The position numbers and the translations under genes are program-made. Of a DNA stretch of 64,000 nt, positions 47,827-56,621 are shown in pieces; position 1 is the stretch's first letter; each line of letters starts with the position of its first letter. The DNA comes from Vicinamibacteria bacterium (GTDB lineage Bacteria; Acidobacteriota; Vicinamibacteria; Vicinamibacterales; UBA2999). The notes under the pieces were generated by a model. The model was not told the origin of the DNA and ran no database searches. It was given only the letters and a program-made list of their open reading frames with translations. The stretch spans positions 1 to 64,000 of the forward strand of contig JAICQE010000001.1 in NCBI GenBank assembly GCA_025938035.1, read 5' to 3'.

Positions 47827-49347
47827 CTACGCCCCGATAGCGGCTAACTGCTGGGCCGACTGTTGTTCAACGTCCTTGTGAAGGCTGTCGCCGTGCGCAT
47901 CCATCGTGACGATCGCCGGAAAGTCCTCGATGGTCAGATGCCACATCGCCTCGGGTGTACCGAACTCCAGTAGTGAGACGCCATCGACGCTCTTGACGGT
48001 TCGAGCGTAGAACTGTGCGGCGCCGCCAATCGCATTGAGATACACGGCGCCGTGCTCTTTCAGTGCAGCGAGCGTCCGGGCGCCCATCCCGCCCTTGCCG
48101 ATCACCGCACGGATGCCGAAGCGCTTGATGACGTCCGCCTGATACGGCTCCTCACGAATGCTGGTCGTCGGACCCGCGGCGGTGACTTTCCATCCCGCTC
48201 CATCCTTTGCGACGACCGGGCCGCAGTGATACAGGACCGCGCCGCGCAGATCGACCGGAGCATCGTGCGACATGAGGTGGTGATGCACTGCATCGCGGCC
48301 GGTGTACGCGCGCCCCGACACGAGCACGACATCCCCGACCTTCAGGCTGCGGATCTGTTCCTCCGTGAGCGGCGTGCGCAGGACGACCTCGCGCCCGGTT
48401 CTGCGGAAACCTTCCTGGTCCGCCATCGGTACCGCTGGCACCGACGGATCGCGATAGAGCCAGCGTTTGATCTCGCCGGTCCCGGCATCGAGCACCACGC
48501 CGAGACGCCGAAACGCCCAGCAGTTATAGGCAACGGAGACGAAGAAACTCGCCGGCAGGCGATTGAGCGCGGCGATCTTGCACCCGATGAGCGAGACGCG
48601 GCCGCCGAATCCCATGGTGCCGATCCCGAGCGTGTTGACCTCGCCCATGATCGATGCTTCGAGCTCCGCCAGCCGCGCATCCGGGTTGATGTCGTCGAGT
48701 GTCCGGAACAGCTGCTCTTTCGCGACCACGTAGCCCGACGTCCGGTCGCCGCCAATGGCGACGCCAACCGCACCCGGCGCGCATCCCTTGCCCTGCGCCT
48801 GCCACACCGCGTGCAGGATGCACTTGCGGACGCCTGCGAGGGAACGATCGGCGCGGCCGAGATGCGCGAGTTCCGCCGGCAGCGAATACTGGGCGTTCAT
48901 GTTCTCGCACCCTCCGCCCTTGAGGATCAATTTCACTTCGATCTCGTCGTCGTTCTGCCACTGTTCGAAGTGAATGACCGGAGTGCCCGGGCCGAGGTTG
49001 CTGCCGGAGTTCTCGCCGGTGATGGAATCGACGGAGTTCGGTCGCAGCTTGCCGCGCCGTGTCGCCTCCGCGATGGCGTCGCGGATCTGCGCCTTCATGA
49101 CCAGCTGATTCGCGCCGACCGGCGTTTTGACCTCGAAGGTCGGCATGCCGGTATCCTGGCAAATCGCGCCTTCGCCGGCGCCGGCGAGGTCGATGTTCTG
49201 CGCGATGATCGACAACGCCTGGCCCGATTGGGTGGCGGCCGGCTCCTGGGCGCGCGCCATGGCCATCGCGGCGCGGACGTCAGGCGGCAAATCCGTCGAT
49301 GTCCGGACGATCAGCGACACCATGCTGTCGAGAAAGCCTGCGGCCAT
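47827..49347 (-). CDS. fumA: Class I (iron-sulfur) fumarate hydratase
   Basis: 506 residues from the ATG at 49347. It is the large single-chain type joining alpha and beta domains: the alpha domain has ICQDTGMPTFEV, ENSGSNLGPGTPVIHFEQW, KLILKGGGCENMNAQY and GVAIGGDRTSGY; the beta domain has VLVSGRAYTGRDAVHHHL, GPTTSIREEPY and GKGGMGARTLAALKEHGAVY. The fold binds a catalytic 4Fe-4S cluster sensitive to oxygen and interconverts fumarate and malate. The frame is open far upstream, but only as antisense of the aspartase. It is divergent from aspA with 27 bases between starts. Length and motifs are normal. Confidence 0.92.
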   Translation of the reverse strand: MAAGFLDSMVSLIVRTSTDLPPDVRAAMAMARAQEPAATQSGQALSIIAQNIDLAGAGEGAICQDTGMPTFEVKTPVGANQLVMKAQIRDAIAEATRRGKLRPNSVDSITGENSGSNLGPGTPVIHFEQWQNDDEIEVKLILKGGGCENMNAQYSLPAELAHLGRADRSLAGVRKCILHAVWQAQGKGCAPGAVGVAIGGDRTSGYVVAKEQLFRTLDDINPDARLAELEASIMGEVNTLGIGTMGFGGRVSLIGCKIAALNRLPASFFVSVAYNCWAFRRLGVVLDAGTGEIKRWLYRDPSVPAVPMADQEGFRRTGREVVLRTPLTEEQIRSLKVGDVVLVSGRAYTGRDAVHHHLMSHDAPVDLRGAVLYHCGPVVAKDGAGWKVTAAGPTTSIREEPYQADVIKRFGIRAVIGKGGMGARTLAALKEHGAVYLNAIGGAAQFYARTVKSVDGVSLLEFGTPEAMWHLTIEDFPAIVTMDAHGDSLHKDVEQQSAQQLAAIGA

Positions 49348-49350
49348 CCG

Positions 49351-49365
49351 CTCAGTATAATTGAG
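49351..49365. promoter_or_regulatory. Bidirectional core promoter between fumarase and aspartase
   Basis: The palindrome-like CTCAGTATAATTGAG holds TATAAT for the plus strand (49356-49361) and TATACT for the minus strand (49354-49359), overlapping by four bases. The minus element is six bases from the fumarase ATG; the plus element is 13 bases from the aspartase ATG. Any -35 elements would lie inside the opposite gene. Confidence 0.6.
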
Positions 49366-49374
49366 CCGGTCGCC

Positions 49375-50784
49375 ATGACCACTCGCACTGAATGCGACCC
49401 GCTCGGTCAGCGGGCGGTTCCGGCTGACGCCTATTACGGGATTCAGACGGCGCGCGCGCTCGAGAATTTCCCGATCAGCGGACTCCGGGCTCCCGGACTC
49501 CTCGTCGACGCCACGATTCTCATCAAGAAGGCAGCCGCGTACGCCAACGTCACCCTCGGCCGCCTGGATTCGAGGATCGGCAGCGCCATCGCCCAGGCAG
49601 CGGACGAGATTCTCGGCGGCGCGCTGCGCGATCAGTTTGTCGTCGACGTGTACCAGGCCGGCGCCGGCACGTCGCACAACATGAACGTGAACGAGGTGCT
49701 CGCCAATCGCGCGGCCGAACTCCTGGGAGGCGTTCGCGGCGAATACGTTCTCGTCCACCCCAACGACCACGTCAACATGTCGCAGTCGACAAACGACGTG
49801 TTCCCGACGGCAACGCGCCTCGCGCTTCTCTTTGCGCACCGTGATCTGACGGTCACGGCGCGGGCACTGGCGACCGCATTCGCGATCAAATCCAGAGAGT
49901 TCAGCTCCGTTCTGAAGACCGGCCGCACGCACCTGCAGGACGCCGTGCCGATGACGCTGGGCCAGGAGTTCAGCGGCTACGGCGGGTGCATCGAACACGC
50001 GGCCGATGCGCTCGATCGGACTTCGGCGCAGCTGCAGGAACTGAACCTCGGCGCCACGGCCGTCGGCACGGGCCTCAACGCCGGCGACGACTACACGACG
50101 CTCGCCGTCGGCCATTTGAGCAGGCTCACCGCGTTGACGCTCCGGCCGGCGGCGAATCGTTTCCGGGTGACGCAAAGCATGGGAGACGTGCTCGCGTACT
50201 CGGGAGCCATGCGCCGGCTGGCCGTGGAACTCGGGAAGATCGCCAGCGATCTTCGCCTGCTGAGCATGGGGCCACGCGCGGGCCTCGCCGAAATCAAACT
50301 CCCGGCGGTGCAGCCGGGATCGTCGATCATGCCGGGAAAGGTGAATCCGTCGATCCCCGAGATGGTCAACCAGGTCTGCTTCCAGGTGATCGGATGCGAC
50401 GCGGCCGTCTGCGCGGCGGCAGAAGCCGGACAGCTCGAATTGAACGTCATGATGCCGGTCATGGCGTGGAACGCGCTGCACTCGTCTGCGATCCTGCGCA
50501 ATGCGATGACCGTGCTGCGATCGCGATGCGTGGACGGCATCGAGGCGGATGCGGAGCGCTGCCACGAACTGCTCGACCGCAGCACCGCCGTCGCCACGGC
50601 ACTCAGCCCGTATCTTGGCTACGCAAAAACCGCGGAGCTCGCCAAGGCGTCGGTGCAATCCGGGCGATCGATCCGTGAGCTGGTGCTCGAACAGGGCTTG
50701 ATGGATCCACGACAGCTCGATCGCGTGCTGTCCGCTGAAGGCATGACGCAGCCGGGCATCGTCGGCGAAGGGTCGAAGCCATGA
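49375..50784 (+). CDS. aspA: Aspartate ammonia-lyase (aspartase)
   Basis: 469 residues. Aspartase/fumarase superfamily motifs: YGIQTARALENFPISG, AGAGTSHNMNVNEVLANRA, QSTNDVFPTATRLAL, KTGRTHLQDAVPMTLGQEF and GSSIMPGKVNPSIPEMVNQV (mobile loop with catalytic Ser). Aspartases usually read MPAKVNP and fumarases MPGKVNP; here G is seen, but EAGQLELNVMMPV and GPRAGLAEIKLPAVQPG follow aspartase proteins more closely. The gene is divergent from class I fumarase, so the pair interconvert aspartate, fumarate and malate. Class II fumarase remains a lesser alternative. Confidence 0.82.
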   Translation: MTTRTECDPLGQRAVPADAYYGIQTARALENFPISGLRAPGLLVDATILIKKAAAYANVTLGRLDSRIGSAIAQAADEILGGALRDQFVVDVYQAGAGTSHNMNVNEVLANRAAELLGGVRGEYVLVHPNDHVNMSQSTNDVFPTATRLALLFAHRDLTVTARALATAFAIKSREFSSVLKTGRTHLQDAVPMTLGQEFSGYGGCIEHAADALDRTSAQLQELNLGATAVGTGLNAGDDYTTLAVGHLSRLTALTLRPAANRFRVTQSMGDVLAYSGAMRRLAVELGKIASDLRLLSMGPRAGLAEIKLPAVQPGSSIMPGKVNPSIPEMVNQVCFQVIGCDAAVCAAAEAGQLELNVMMPVMAWNALHSSAILRNAMTVLRSRCVDGIEADAERCHELLDRSTAVATALSPYLGYAKTAELAKASVQSGRSIRELVLEQGLMDPRQLDRVLSAEGMTQPGIVGEGSKP

Positions 50785-51434
50785 CCGCGAGAACCCTCGC
50801 CGTCATCGCCGCCCTAGTGTGTTCGGTCCGCGTGTCCGCCCAGCAGGCAACGCCGCCCCGCCTCTTCCCGCCGACCGATCTCAGCCTGCTGGAAACACCT
50901 GATCGTGCCGCCTGGCAGAAACCTGAACTGGTGATGGACGCGCTGCGGATCGCCGAGAGGGCGACGGTCGCTGATGTCGGAGCGGGGTCGGGCTTCTTCA
51001 CGGTGCGGCTGGCGCGACGTGTCGGCCCGAACGGCGTGGTCTACGCTGAGGACATTCAGCAGCCGATGCTGGAGTCGATCAAGAGGCGGGTCAGTCGTGA
51101 AGGATTGAACAACGTGGTGACGCGGCTCGGCACTGCCACGAACACCAACCTTCCCAAGGGCGCCCTCGATGCCGTGCTGGTTGTCGACGTCTACAACCAG
51201 GACGTCGGAGACGAGGCCAGCCGCATTCGGCTGTTGCGGCATCTTGCCGATACCATCAAGCCGCAGGGACGCATCGGCATCGTGAATTACAAACCAGGCG
51301 AAGGCGGACCCGGGCCCGAACCGAAGGTCAGGCTGGATCGGGCGGTGGTTGAAGCGGAGGTCCGGGCCGCGGGGTTGCGCGTGCTCGACCGCGTCACGCT
51401 GCCTTTCCAGTACCTGCTGGTGGTTGGCAAGTAG
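50781..51434 (+). CDS. Exported SAM-dependent methyltransferase-like protein
   Basis: 217 residues; the ATG overlaps the aspartase stop (ATGA). A signal peptide (TLAVIAALVCSVRVSAQQ) precedes a class I methyltransferase fold: motif I VADVGAGSGFFTVRLARRVG, then VVYAEDIQQPML, ALDAVLVVDVYN and a late LRHLADTIKPQGRIGIVNYK. The AdoMet loop is intact. SAM is not thought to be available in the periplasm, so an exported methyltransferase is unusual; the N-terminus may be a membrane anchor leaving the enzyme on the inside, or the protein may no longer methylate. Many related acidobacterial proteins share this feature. Confidence 0.75.
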   Translation: MTARTLAVIAALVCSVRVSAQQATPPRLFPPTDLSLLETPDRAAWQKPELVMDALRIAERATVADVGAGSGFFTVRLARRVGPNGVVYAEDIQQPMLESIKRRVSREGLNNVVTRLGTATNTNLPKGALDAVLVVDVYNQDVGDEASRIRLLRHLADTIKPQGRIGIVNYKPGEGGPGPEPKVRLDRAVVEAEVRAAGLRVLDRVTLPFQYLLVVGK

Positions 51435-51439
51435 AGCGA

Positions 51440-51445
51440 TACAAT
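51440..51445 (+). promoter_or_regulatory. Candidate -10 element (TACAAT) six bases before bioY
   Basis: TACAAT lies exactly six bases before the bioY ATG at 51452, just after the stop of the methyltransferase gene. No Shine-Dalgarno sequence is present. Suggests a second, leaderless start within the forward run. Confidence 0.45.
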
Positions 51446-51451
51446 CGCCTC

Positions 51452-52075
51452 ATGAACGCAGCTTACCCGGCCACTCTGGTGAACGCCGTCGCCACTCGCG
51501 CTGACCGCGCGGAGGCGAATGGCATCCGCATGGCGTCCGTGGTGTTCATCACCGTGCTCACCGCCGCTGCGGCGCAGATCAGTTTCCCGCTGCCGTTCAC
51601 GCAGGTGCCGTTCACGTTCCAGCCGATGGTCGTGCTGGTCGGCGGTCTCGTGCTCGGCTCGCGGCTCGGGTTTGCCAGCCAAGTGCTGTATCTCATGGCC
51701 GGCATCGCCGGACTGCCGGTCTTCGCCGCTTCCGTGACCCTGCCCCCTGGAGCTCTCCGCCTGCTTGGACCGACCGGCGGCTATCTCATGGCCTACCCGC
51801 TGGCGGCATTCGCTGTTGGCTACCTTGCCGAGCGTGGCTGGGCCCGGCGCTACGTCGCGTCGGTGGCCGCCATGCTCGTGGGACTCTGCATCATTTACGT
51901 GGCGGGAACGATCTGGCTTTCGTATTTCGCGCGGCTGGTTTCAGGCAGCGCGGCCGTCGGACTGACCGCCGCCCTCGCGTCAGGGGTATATCCGTTCGTT
52001 CTCGCCGATCTGGCCAAGCTCGCGGCCGCCGCCGGCATCACGCCCGGACTCTGGCGACTGATCGGTACGCGGTAA
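51452..52075 (+). CDS. bioY: Biotin transporter BioY (ECF S component)
   Basis: 207 residues with six hydrophobic helices. BioY signatures: AAQISFPLPFTQVPFTFQPM, VLVGGLVLGSRLGFASQVLY, LMAGIAGLPVFA and LGPTGGYLMAYPLAAFAVGY; an N-terminal 20 residues are hydrophilic. It imports biotin, alone or with the EcfAT module, which is not encoded here. A biotin repressor or BirA is not in the window, so its regulation cannot be read. The next gene follows after four bases. Confidence 0.92.
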   Translation: MNAAYPATLVNAVATRADRAEANGIRMASVVFITVLTAAAAQISFPLPFTQVPFTFQPMVVLVGGLVLGSRLGFASQVLYLMAGIAGLPVFAASVTLPPGALRLLGPTGGYLMAYPLAAFAVGYLAERGWARRYVASVAAMLVGLCIIYVAGTIWLSYFARLVSGSAAVGLTAALASGVYPFVLADLAKLAAAAGITPGLWRLIGTR

Positions 52076-52079
52076 CCCC

Positions 52080-52862
52080 ATGCGCACGGCGCTGACAATC
52101 GCGGGCAGCGATTCAGGCGCCGGCGCGGGGATCCAGGCAGACCTCAAGACGTTCGCCGCCCACGGCGTCTACGGCACCACCGCCATCACCGCAGTAACCG
52201 CGCAGAACACCCGCGGCGTCGTGTCGTTTACCGAAGTGACGCCGGAACTCATCCGCCAGCAGATCGAGGCGGTAATGGTCGATCTCGGCACGGATGCCGC
52301 AAAGACGGGAATGCTGGCATCGGCGGGCGCAGTCGAAGCGGTGGCCAGGGCGATCGCGGACTTCGACGTTCCGTTCGTCGTCGTCGATCCCGTCATGCTT
52401 GCGAAGAGCGGAGACCGCCTGGCCGCAAACGACGCGGTCGAAGCGATGAAAACGTCGCTCCTCCCGAAAGCGTTCGTCGTCACGCCAAACATCCCGGAAG
52501 CCGAGGCGCTGGCGGGCATCGCCATCGCGGCGGACGAGGACCGGCGCGAGGCGGCGAGGCGAATCCGGGCGCTCGGGCCGTCGCTCGTCGTCATCAAAGG
52601 CGGGCATCTCTCCAGCGACGACATCGTCGATTTGCTGTACGACGGTCGCGAGTTCATGGAATTCCGTCATCCCCGGGTCGCGAGCCGTCACACGCACGGG
52701 ACGGGCTGCACCTTTGCCGCCGCCGTTGCCGCCCATCTCGCCTGCGGGCGTTCGGTCCGTGAGGCGATTCCGCTGATTCAGGAGTACATCGCCGGCGCGA
52801 TCCGCAGCGCGCCCGAAATTGGCGAGGGCAGCGGGCCAATGAATCACTTCTGGAAGCGCTAA
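52080..52862 (+). CDS. thiD: Hydroxymethylpyrimidine/phosphomethylpyrimidine kinase
   Basis: 260 residues. ThiD motifs: ALTIAGSDSGAGAGIQADLK (substrate binding), VYGTTAITAVTAQNT, VVDPVMLAKSGDRL, VVTPNIPEAEALAG and SRHTHGTGCTFAAAVAAHLA (anion hole and catalytic Asp region; the Cys is normal). It phosphorylates HMP twice for thiamine synthesis. No other thi gene is nearby and no TPP riboswitch is visible; the vitamin theme is shared with BioY directly upstream. Confidence 0.93.
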   Translation: MRTALTIAGSDSGAGAGIQADLKTFAAHGVYGTTAITAVTAQNTRGVVSFTEVTPELIRQQIEAVMVDLGTDAAKTGMLASAGAVEAVARAIADFDVPFVVVDPVMLAKSGDRLAANDAVEAMKTSLLPKAFVVTPNIPEAEALAGIAIAADEDRREAARRIRALGPSLVVIKGGHLSSDDIVDLLYDGREFMEFRHPRVASRHTHGTGCTFAAAVAAHLACGRSVREAIPLIQEYIAGAIRSAPEIGEGSGPMNHFWKR

Positions 52863-52871
52863 ACTGGCGGT

Positions 52872-53348
52872 ATGGCGTCGGTTGCGGTCACCTCCGCGCC
52901 CCTCGACCTGCGGGCCCTGATCGACGAAGTCGGCGGGTCGAGCACGGCCGATGGGGCGGTGGCATCGTTCATCGGGTTGGTACGCGAGCAGAATCAGGGA
53001 CGACGAGTGTCGTTCCTCGAGTACGAGGCGTACGAGCCGCTGGCGATCCGCGCGCTGCAGTTGATTACGGAAGAGGCCCGGGCCAGCTGGGCCGACACCC
53101 GGATTGGCGTGCACCACAGGATTGGGCGGCTCGAGCTCGGCGAAGCCAGCATCATCATCGTCGCCGCCTCACCGCACCGGGCGCACGCCTTCGCCGCGTG
53201 CCGGTACACGATCGAACGGGTGAAGCAGATCGTTCCGATCTGGAAGCACGAACATTTCGAGGGCGGCGACGTCTGGCTCGAAGGCGCCACCGCCGATCCC
53301 GACGATGAGGCGGCGCGCGAGGCGGCGCGCCGGATCGCATGCGTGTAA
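52872..53348 (+). CDS. moaE: Molybdopterin synthase catalytic subunit MoaE
   Basis: 158 residues. Motifs: DGAVASFIGLVREQNQGRRV, LEYEAYEPLAIRALQLI, IGVHHRIGRLELGEASIIIV, SPHRAHAFAACRYTIERVK and the catalytic lysine region PIWKHEHFEGGDVWLEG. With MoaD it inserts sulfur into precursor Z. Its order, moaE before moaD, reverses the usual arrangement and the genes overlap by 10 bases. TAAACT, six bases before the ATG, overlaps the thiD stop and may be an extra -10. Confidence 0.94.
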   Translation: MASVAVTSAPLDLRALIDEVGGSSTADGAVASFIGLVREQNQGRRVSFLEYEAYEPLAIRALQLITEEARASWADTRIGVHHRIGRLELGEASIIIVAASPHRAHAFAACRYTIERVKQIVPIWKHEHFEGGDVWLEGATADPDDEAAREAARRIACV

Positions 53349-53584
53349 CAGTACGGCTCTTCGCACGCCTGCGCGACCTGGCGGGATCCGGCGAGCTTGT
53401 ACGTGAGGTCGAAACGCCGGCAACCGTCGAAACGGTCTGGCGATCGCTTGTCGACGAAATGCCGGATCTCCGTGACTACGAACGGACGATGTCAGTCGCC
53501 GTAAACGCCGATTACGCGAAGATGTCGGCAAAGGTGGCCGACGGTGACGAGGTTGCGTTCCTGCCGCCTGTGTCCGGGGGATAA
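53339..53584 (+). CDS. moaD: Molybdopterin synthase sulfur-carrier subunit MoaD
   Basis: 81 residues with a ubiquitin-like beta-grasp fold ([39 protein letters not shown]) ending in FLPPVSGG. The terminal Gly-Gly is the thiocarboxylation site, so the protein is complete. It overlaps the moaE end by 10 bases, ensuring matched synthesis. Its C-terminus must insert into MoaE's active site. Confidence 0.93.
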   Translation: MRVTVRLFARLRDLAGSGELVREVETPATVETVWRSLVDEMPDLRDYERTMSVAVNADYAKMSAKVADGDEVAFLPPVSGG

Positions 53585-53595
53585 TCAGCAGGAGC

Positions 53596-54672
53596 ATGTT
53601 CGACAAGCTGTCCACGGTCGAATCGCGCTACGACGAGCTGATGCACCGCCTCGGCACAGGCGAGGTGCAGTCGGATCCGGTCGAGTTCCGGAAAGCCGCG
53701 AAGGCGCTGTCCGACATGGAGCCGCTCGTTCAGAAATACCGCGAATACAAAGCGGTTGATCAGGACATCGCGGGTTCCGAAGAGCTCGTGCGCGGGTCCG
53801 ATCCGGAGATGCGGGAGCTTGCCGAAGAGGAGCTCAAGACGCTGTACGTCAAACGCGACGCGCTCCTCGAGGAAATCAAGATCCTGCTGATTCCGAAGGA
53901 TCCCAACGACGAGAAGAACGTCCTGCTCGAAATCCGCGCCGGCACGGGCGGCGAGGAAGCGGCGCTCTTCGCCGGCGAGCTGTACCGCATGTATCACCGC
54001 TACGCCGAGCGTCAGGGATGGAAGCTCGAGGTGATGTCTCTCAGCGAGAGCGACACGGGTGGACTGAAAGAAGCGATTGCTTCGATTGAGGGCCGCGGCG
54101 TTTACAGCCGGCTGAAGTACGAGAGCGGCGTCCACCGCGTGCAGCGCGTGCCGGCGACCGAAGCCTCCGGGCGAATCCACACGTCGACGGCCACCGTGGC
54201 CGTGCTGCCGGAAGCCGAGGACGTCGACATCCAGATCAACGAAAAGGACCTGCGCATCGACACGTTCTGCTCCAGCGGTCCGGGCGGTCAGAGCGTGAAC
54301 ACGACGTACTCCGCCGTCCGGCTCACGCATATTCCAACGGGGCTGGTCGTTTCGCAGCAGGACGAAAAGTCGCAGATCAAGAACCGCGCGAAGGCGATGA
54401 AGGTACTCCGCGCGCGCCTGTACGAAATGGAGATGCAGAAGCAGCAGGACGCGATCGCGAAGGAGCGCCGCGGGCAGGTCGGTACCGGAGAACGATCGGA
54501 AAAGATCCGGACCTATAACTTCCCGCAGAGCCGCATCACCGACCATCGAATCAACTTCACCACCCACCAGCTGCACGACGTGCTTGCCGGCGAGCTGGGC
54601 GAGTTGATCGATCAGGTCACCTCCTACTACAACGCCGAAAAGCTGAAACAGGTCACGACGTCGGTATCCTGA
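53596..54672 (+). CDS. prfA: Peptide chain release factor 1
   Basis: 358 residues; AGGAGC directly before the ATG. The GGQ loop is GPGGQSVN in [20 protein letters not shown], and the codon-reading tripeptide is P-A-T in [17 protein letters not shown], typical for RF1 (UAA/UAG). [20 protein letters not shown] is conserved. It is normal in length. prmC, whose product methylates the GGQ glutamine, follows at 7 bases. Confidence 0.96.
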   Translation: MFDKLSTVESRYDELMHRLGTGEVQSDPVEFRKAAKALSDMEPLVQKYREYKAVDQDIAGSEELVRGSDPEMRELAEEELKTLYVKRDALLEEIKILLIPKDPNDEKNVLLEIRAGTGGEEAALFAGELYRMYHRYAERQGWKLEVMSLSESDTGGLKEAIASIEGRGVYSRLKYESGVHRVQRVPATEASGRIHTSTATVAVLPEAEDVDIQINEKDLRIDTFCSSGPGGQSVNTTYSAVRLTHIPTGLVVSQQDEKSQIKNRAKAMKVLRARLYEMEMQKQQDAIAKERRGQVGTGERSEKIRTYNFPQSRITDHRINFTTHQLHDVLAGELGELIDQVTSYYNAEKLKQVTTSVS

Positions 54673-54679
54673 CGACACC

Positions 54680-55531
54680 GTGAGGCTGCACGAACGGCTT
54701 GCCGCGGCGCGTGAGCAACTGGTGCGCGCGGGGATTCAGCCGTCGGAGGCGGCCATCGACGTCGAGCTCTACGCCCGAACCATTCTGCAGTGGGACCGCG
54801 CGCGCCTGCTGCTCCATCTCCAGTCCGCCGTCCCGGACACGCTCGAACCGCAATTCTCGGACTGGCTCGCGCGCCGCGAGCGCTTCGAACCGTCGGCGTA
54901 CATCGTTGGCGAACGCGAATTCTGGGGGCTCGATTTTTTCGTGACGCCCGCGGTGCTCGTCCCACGGCCGGAAACGGAGCTCGTCGTCGAGGAAGCGGTC
55001 GCGATCGCCCGCGCCGATGGTCAGTCACGGCGCATCGCGGATATCGGCACCGGAAGCGGCTGTATCGCGGTCTCCGTCGCGCACGACGTTCCGCGCTGCA
55101 CCGTGATTGCCACCGACGTCTCGAGCGGGGCGCTGGAGGTCGCACGGCGGAACTCGGAACGCCATGCGGTTGACGGCCGCATTCACTTCGTCTGCACGCC
55201 GTACCTCGATGGCGTCCACGGTACGTTCGATGTGATCACCGCGAACCCGCCCTACGTGCGGACAATCGACAAACGGGGACTCTCACCCGACGTGCTGCAG
55301 GAGCCCCACGTCGCGCTCTTCGGCGGCGCTTCGGGTCTCGAGCACATCGACGCGGTGCTGACAACCGCGTCACAGGCGCTCCGTCCAGGCGGCTGGCTCG
55401 TCATGGAATTCGGTTTCGGGCAGGAAGACGAGGTGCGCGAGCTGGCATCCAGACAGCCGAACCTGTTCGTGGACCGGACGCGAGCGGATCTGCAGGGCCT
55501 GGCGCGTACCGCTATCATTCAACGCCGATGA
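54680..55531 (+). CDS. prmC: Release factor glutamine methyltransferase PrmC
   Basis: 283 residues, GTG start. N-terminal helical domain, YIVGEREFWGLDFFVTPAVL, VPRPETE, AdoMet motif IADIGTGSGCIAVSVAHDVP and the catalytic NPPY in FDVITANPPYVRTIDKRGLS, where the Asn-Pro-Pro-Tyr binds the glutamine. It N5-methylates the GGQ glutamine of RF1 and RF2. Gene order prfA-prmC is the classic one. The stop overlaps the next start (ATGA). Confidence 0.95.
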   Translation: MRLHERLAAAREQLVRAGIQPSEAAIDVELYARTILQWDRARLLLHLQSAVPDTLEPQFSDWLARRERFEPSAYIVGEREFWGLDFFVTPAVLVPRPETELVVEEAVAIARADGQSRRIADIGTGSGCIAVSVAHDVPRCTVIATDVSSGALEVARRNSERHAVDGRIHFVCTPYLDGVHGTFDVITANPPYVRTIDKRGLSPDVLQEPHVALFGGASGLEHIDAVLTTASQALRPGGWLVMEFGFGQEDEVRELASRQPNLFVDRTRADLQGLARTAIIQRR

Positions 55532-55872
55532 GCGACTGCCTCTTCTGCAAAATCATCGCGGGCGAAATTCCCGGCCACCTGGTCCATGCCGATCGCGACC
55601 TCGTCGCCTTCAAGGACATCAATCCGCAGGCGCCCCTTCACGTGCTGATCGTGCCGCGGCGGCACATCGCCACGCTGAACGACCTGACGCCGGGCGACGA
55701 TGGGCTGATCGGTCTGATGTTCCGGCGAGCGGCGGCGCTCGCGAAACAGAACGGCTACGCGGAGCGCGGCTACCGGACCGTCCTGAACTGCAACCGGGAC
55801 GCGGGCCAGACCGTGTTTCACATCCATCTTCATTTGCTGGCCGGACGCGGACTTGGCTGGCCGCCTGGTTGA
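55528..55872 (+). CDS. HIT family (HINT-like) nucleotide hydrolase
   Basis: 114 residues. CLFCKIIAGEIPGHLVHADR is the N-terminal CxxC zinc region, HVLIVPRRHIATLNDLTPGD is typical, and the histidine triad ends in QTVFHIHLHLLAGRGLGWPP (H-x-H-x-H-x-x). HINT proteins cleave purine nucleotide phosphoramidates. Overlaps the prmC stop by four bases, as last gene of the forward run. Confidence 0.92.
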   Translation: MSDCLFCKIIAGEIPGHLVHADRDLVAFKDINPQAPLHVLIVPRRHIATLNDLTPGDDGLIGLMFRRAAALAKQNGYAERGYRTVLNCNRDAGQTVFHIHLHLLAGRGLGWPPG

Positions 55873-55910
55873 GACCGGATCCCGGTTGCGCCTCACGATC
55901 GGAAGACGCG

Positions 55911-56621
55911 CTAGAAGATCAAAGAAGGTAGTTCGGCCATTGTGCGAATGACCGGCACGCCTGCGACGGTCTCGGGCAGACCCTCGCCTCGATGGACGAG
56001 CACCCCGCGCATCCCGACGCTGAGAGCTCCTTCGATGTCGTGCGGCAGGCTGTCGCCCACCATCACCGACTCTTCAGGCCGGACTCCCGCAAGCTGTAAC
56101 GCCGCCTGGAAGATGCTCGGATGCGGCTTCAGATACCCATGCTCGGCTGAAGAGACCGCCGCGCTGATTAATCCCTCCAGCTCGAAATGCTGCTCGAAGG
56201 ACGCCAGCGACCGGTGTGAATTCGAGATCAGTCCGATCTTGATGTCGCGCCTCGCCAGCTCACGCAGCACCGGGGCGACGTCGTCGTAGAGATGAAAGTG
56301 ATGACAGGCCGCCCACTCGTCATATATCTCGCGGGCACACGCGTCCAGCGCCGGCCCGGCCCCTCCCATCTCCTCGATAATGCGCCGTGTATAGCGCACG
56401 AAGATTTCGCCGTCGTAGACGTGCTCCTGCTGCGCGTCGAGGATGACCGAGGCGGCACGGACGGCATGACCGAAGCGCGCGGGCTCCACGGCGATGCCGT
56501 GGCTGGCGCAGAACCGCTGGTACCCCTCGCCCTGGAACGTCGGACCCGGGTAAATGAGCGTGAAATCGACGTCGAAGAAAACCGCGGCTGGAAGACCTGA
56601 CGCTCGCGCGCGGGCCGTCAC
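55911..56621 (-). CDS. HAD-superfamily hydrolase
   Basis: 236 residues from the GTG at 56621, which overlaps the M16 stop in GTGA. Motif I is FFDVDFTLIYPGPTF (nucleophile D in DVDFT), motif II ISNSHRSL, motif III K in HGYLKPHPSIF, and motif IV MVGDSLPHDIEGALSVGMR. C1-cap subtype of HAD with a helical cap (residues 25-110). It dephosphorylates or dehalogenates a small molecule; the substrate is not predictable. Co-translated with an M16 pair. Confidence 0.87.
   Translation of the reverse strand: MTARARASGLPAAVFFDVDFTLIYPGPTFQGEGYQRFCASHGIAVEPARFGHAVRAASVILDAQQEHVYDGEIFVRYTRRIIEEMGGAGPALDACAREIYDEWAACHHFHLYDDVAPVLRELARRDIKIGLISNSHRSLASFEQHFELEGLISAAVSSAEHGYLKPHPSIFQAALQLAGVRPEESVMVGDSLPHDIEGALSVGMRGVLVHRGEGLPETVAGVPVIRTMAELPSLIF

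Noticed and set aside
48052..49374. Upstream extension of the aspartase frame
   Set aside because: Antisense of fumarase; aspartase homology starts at the ATG at 49375.
49348..50658. Upstream extension of the fumarase frame to 943 codons
   Set aside because: Antisense of aspartase; fumarase homology begins at 49347 with a promoter directly before it.
52050..52080. TPP riboswitch before thiD
   Set aside because: Only four bases separate bioY and thiD; no room for a riboswitch and no THI-box words.
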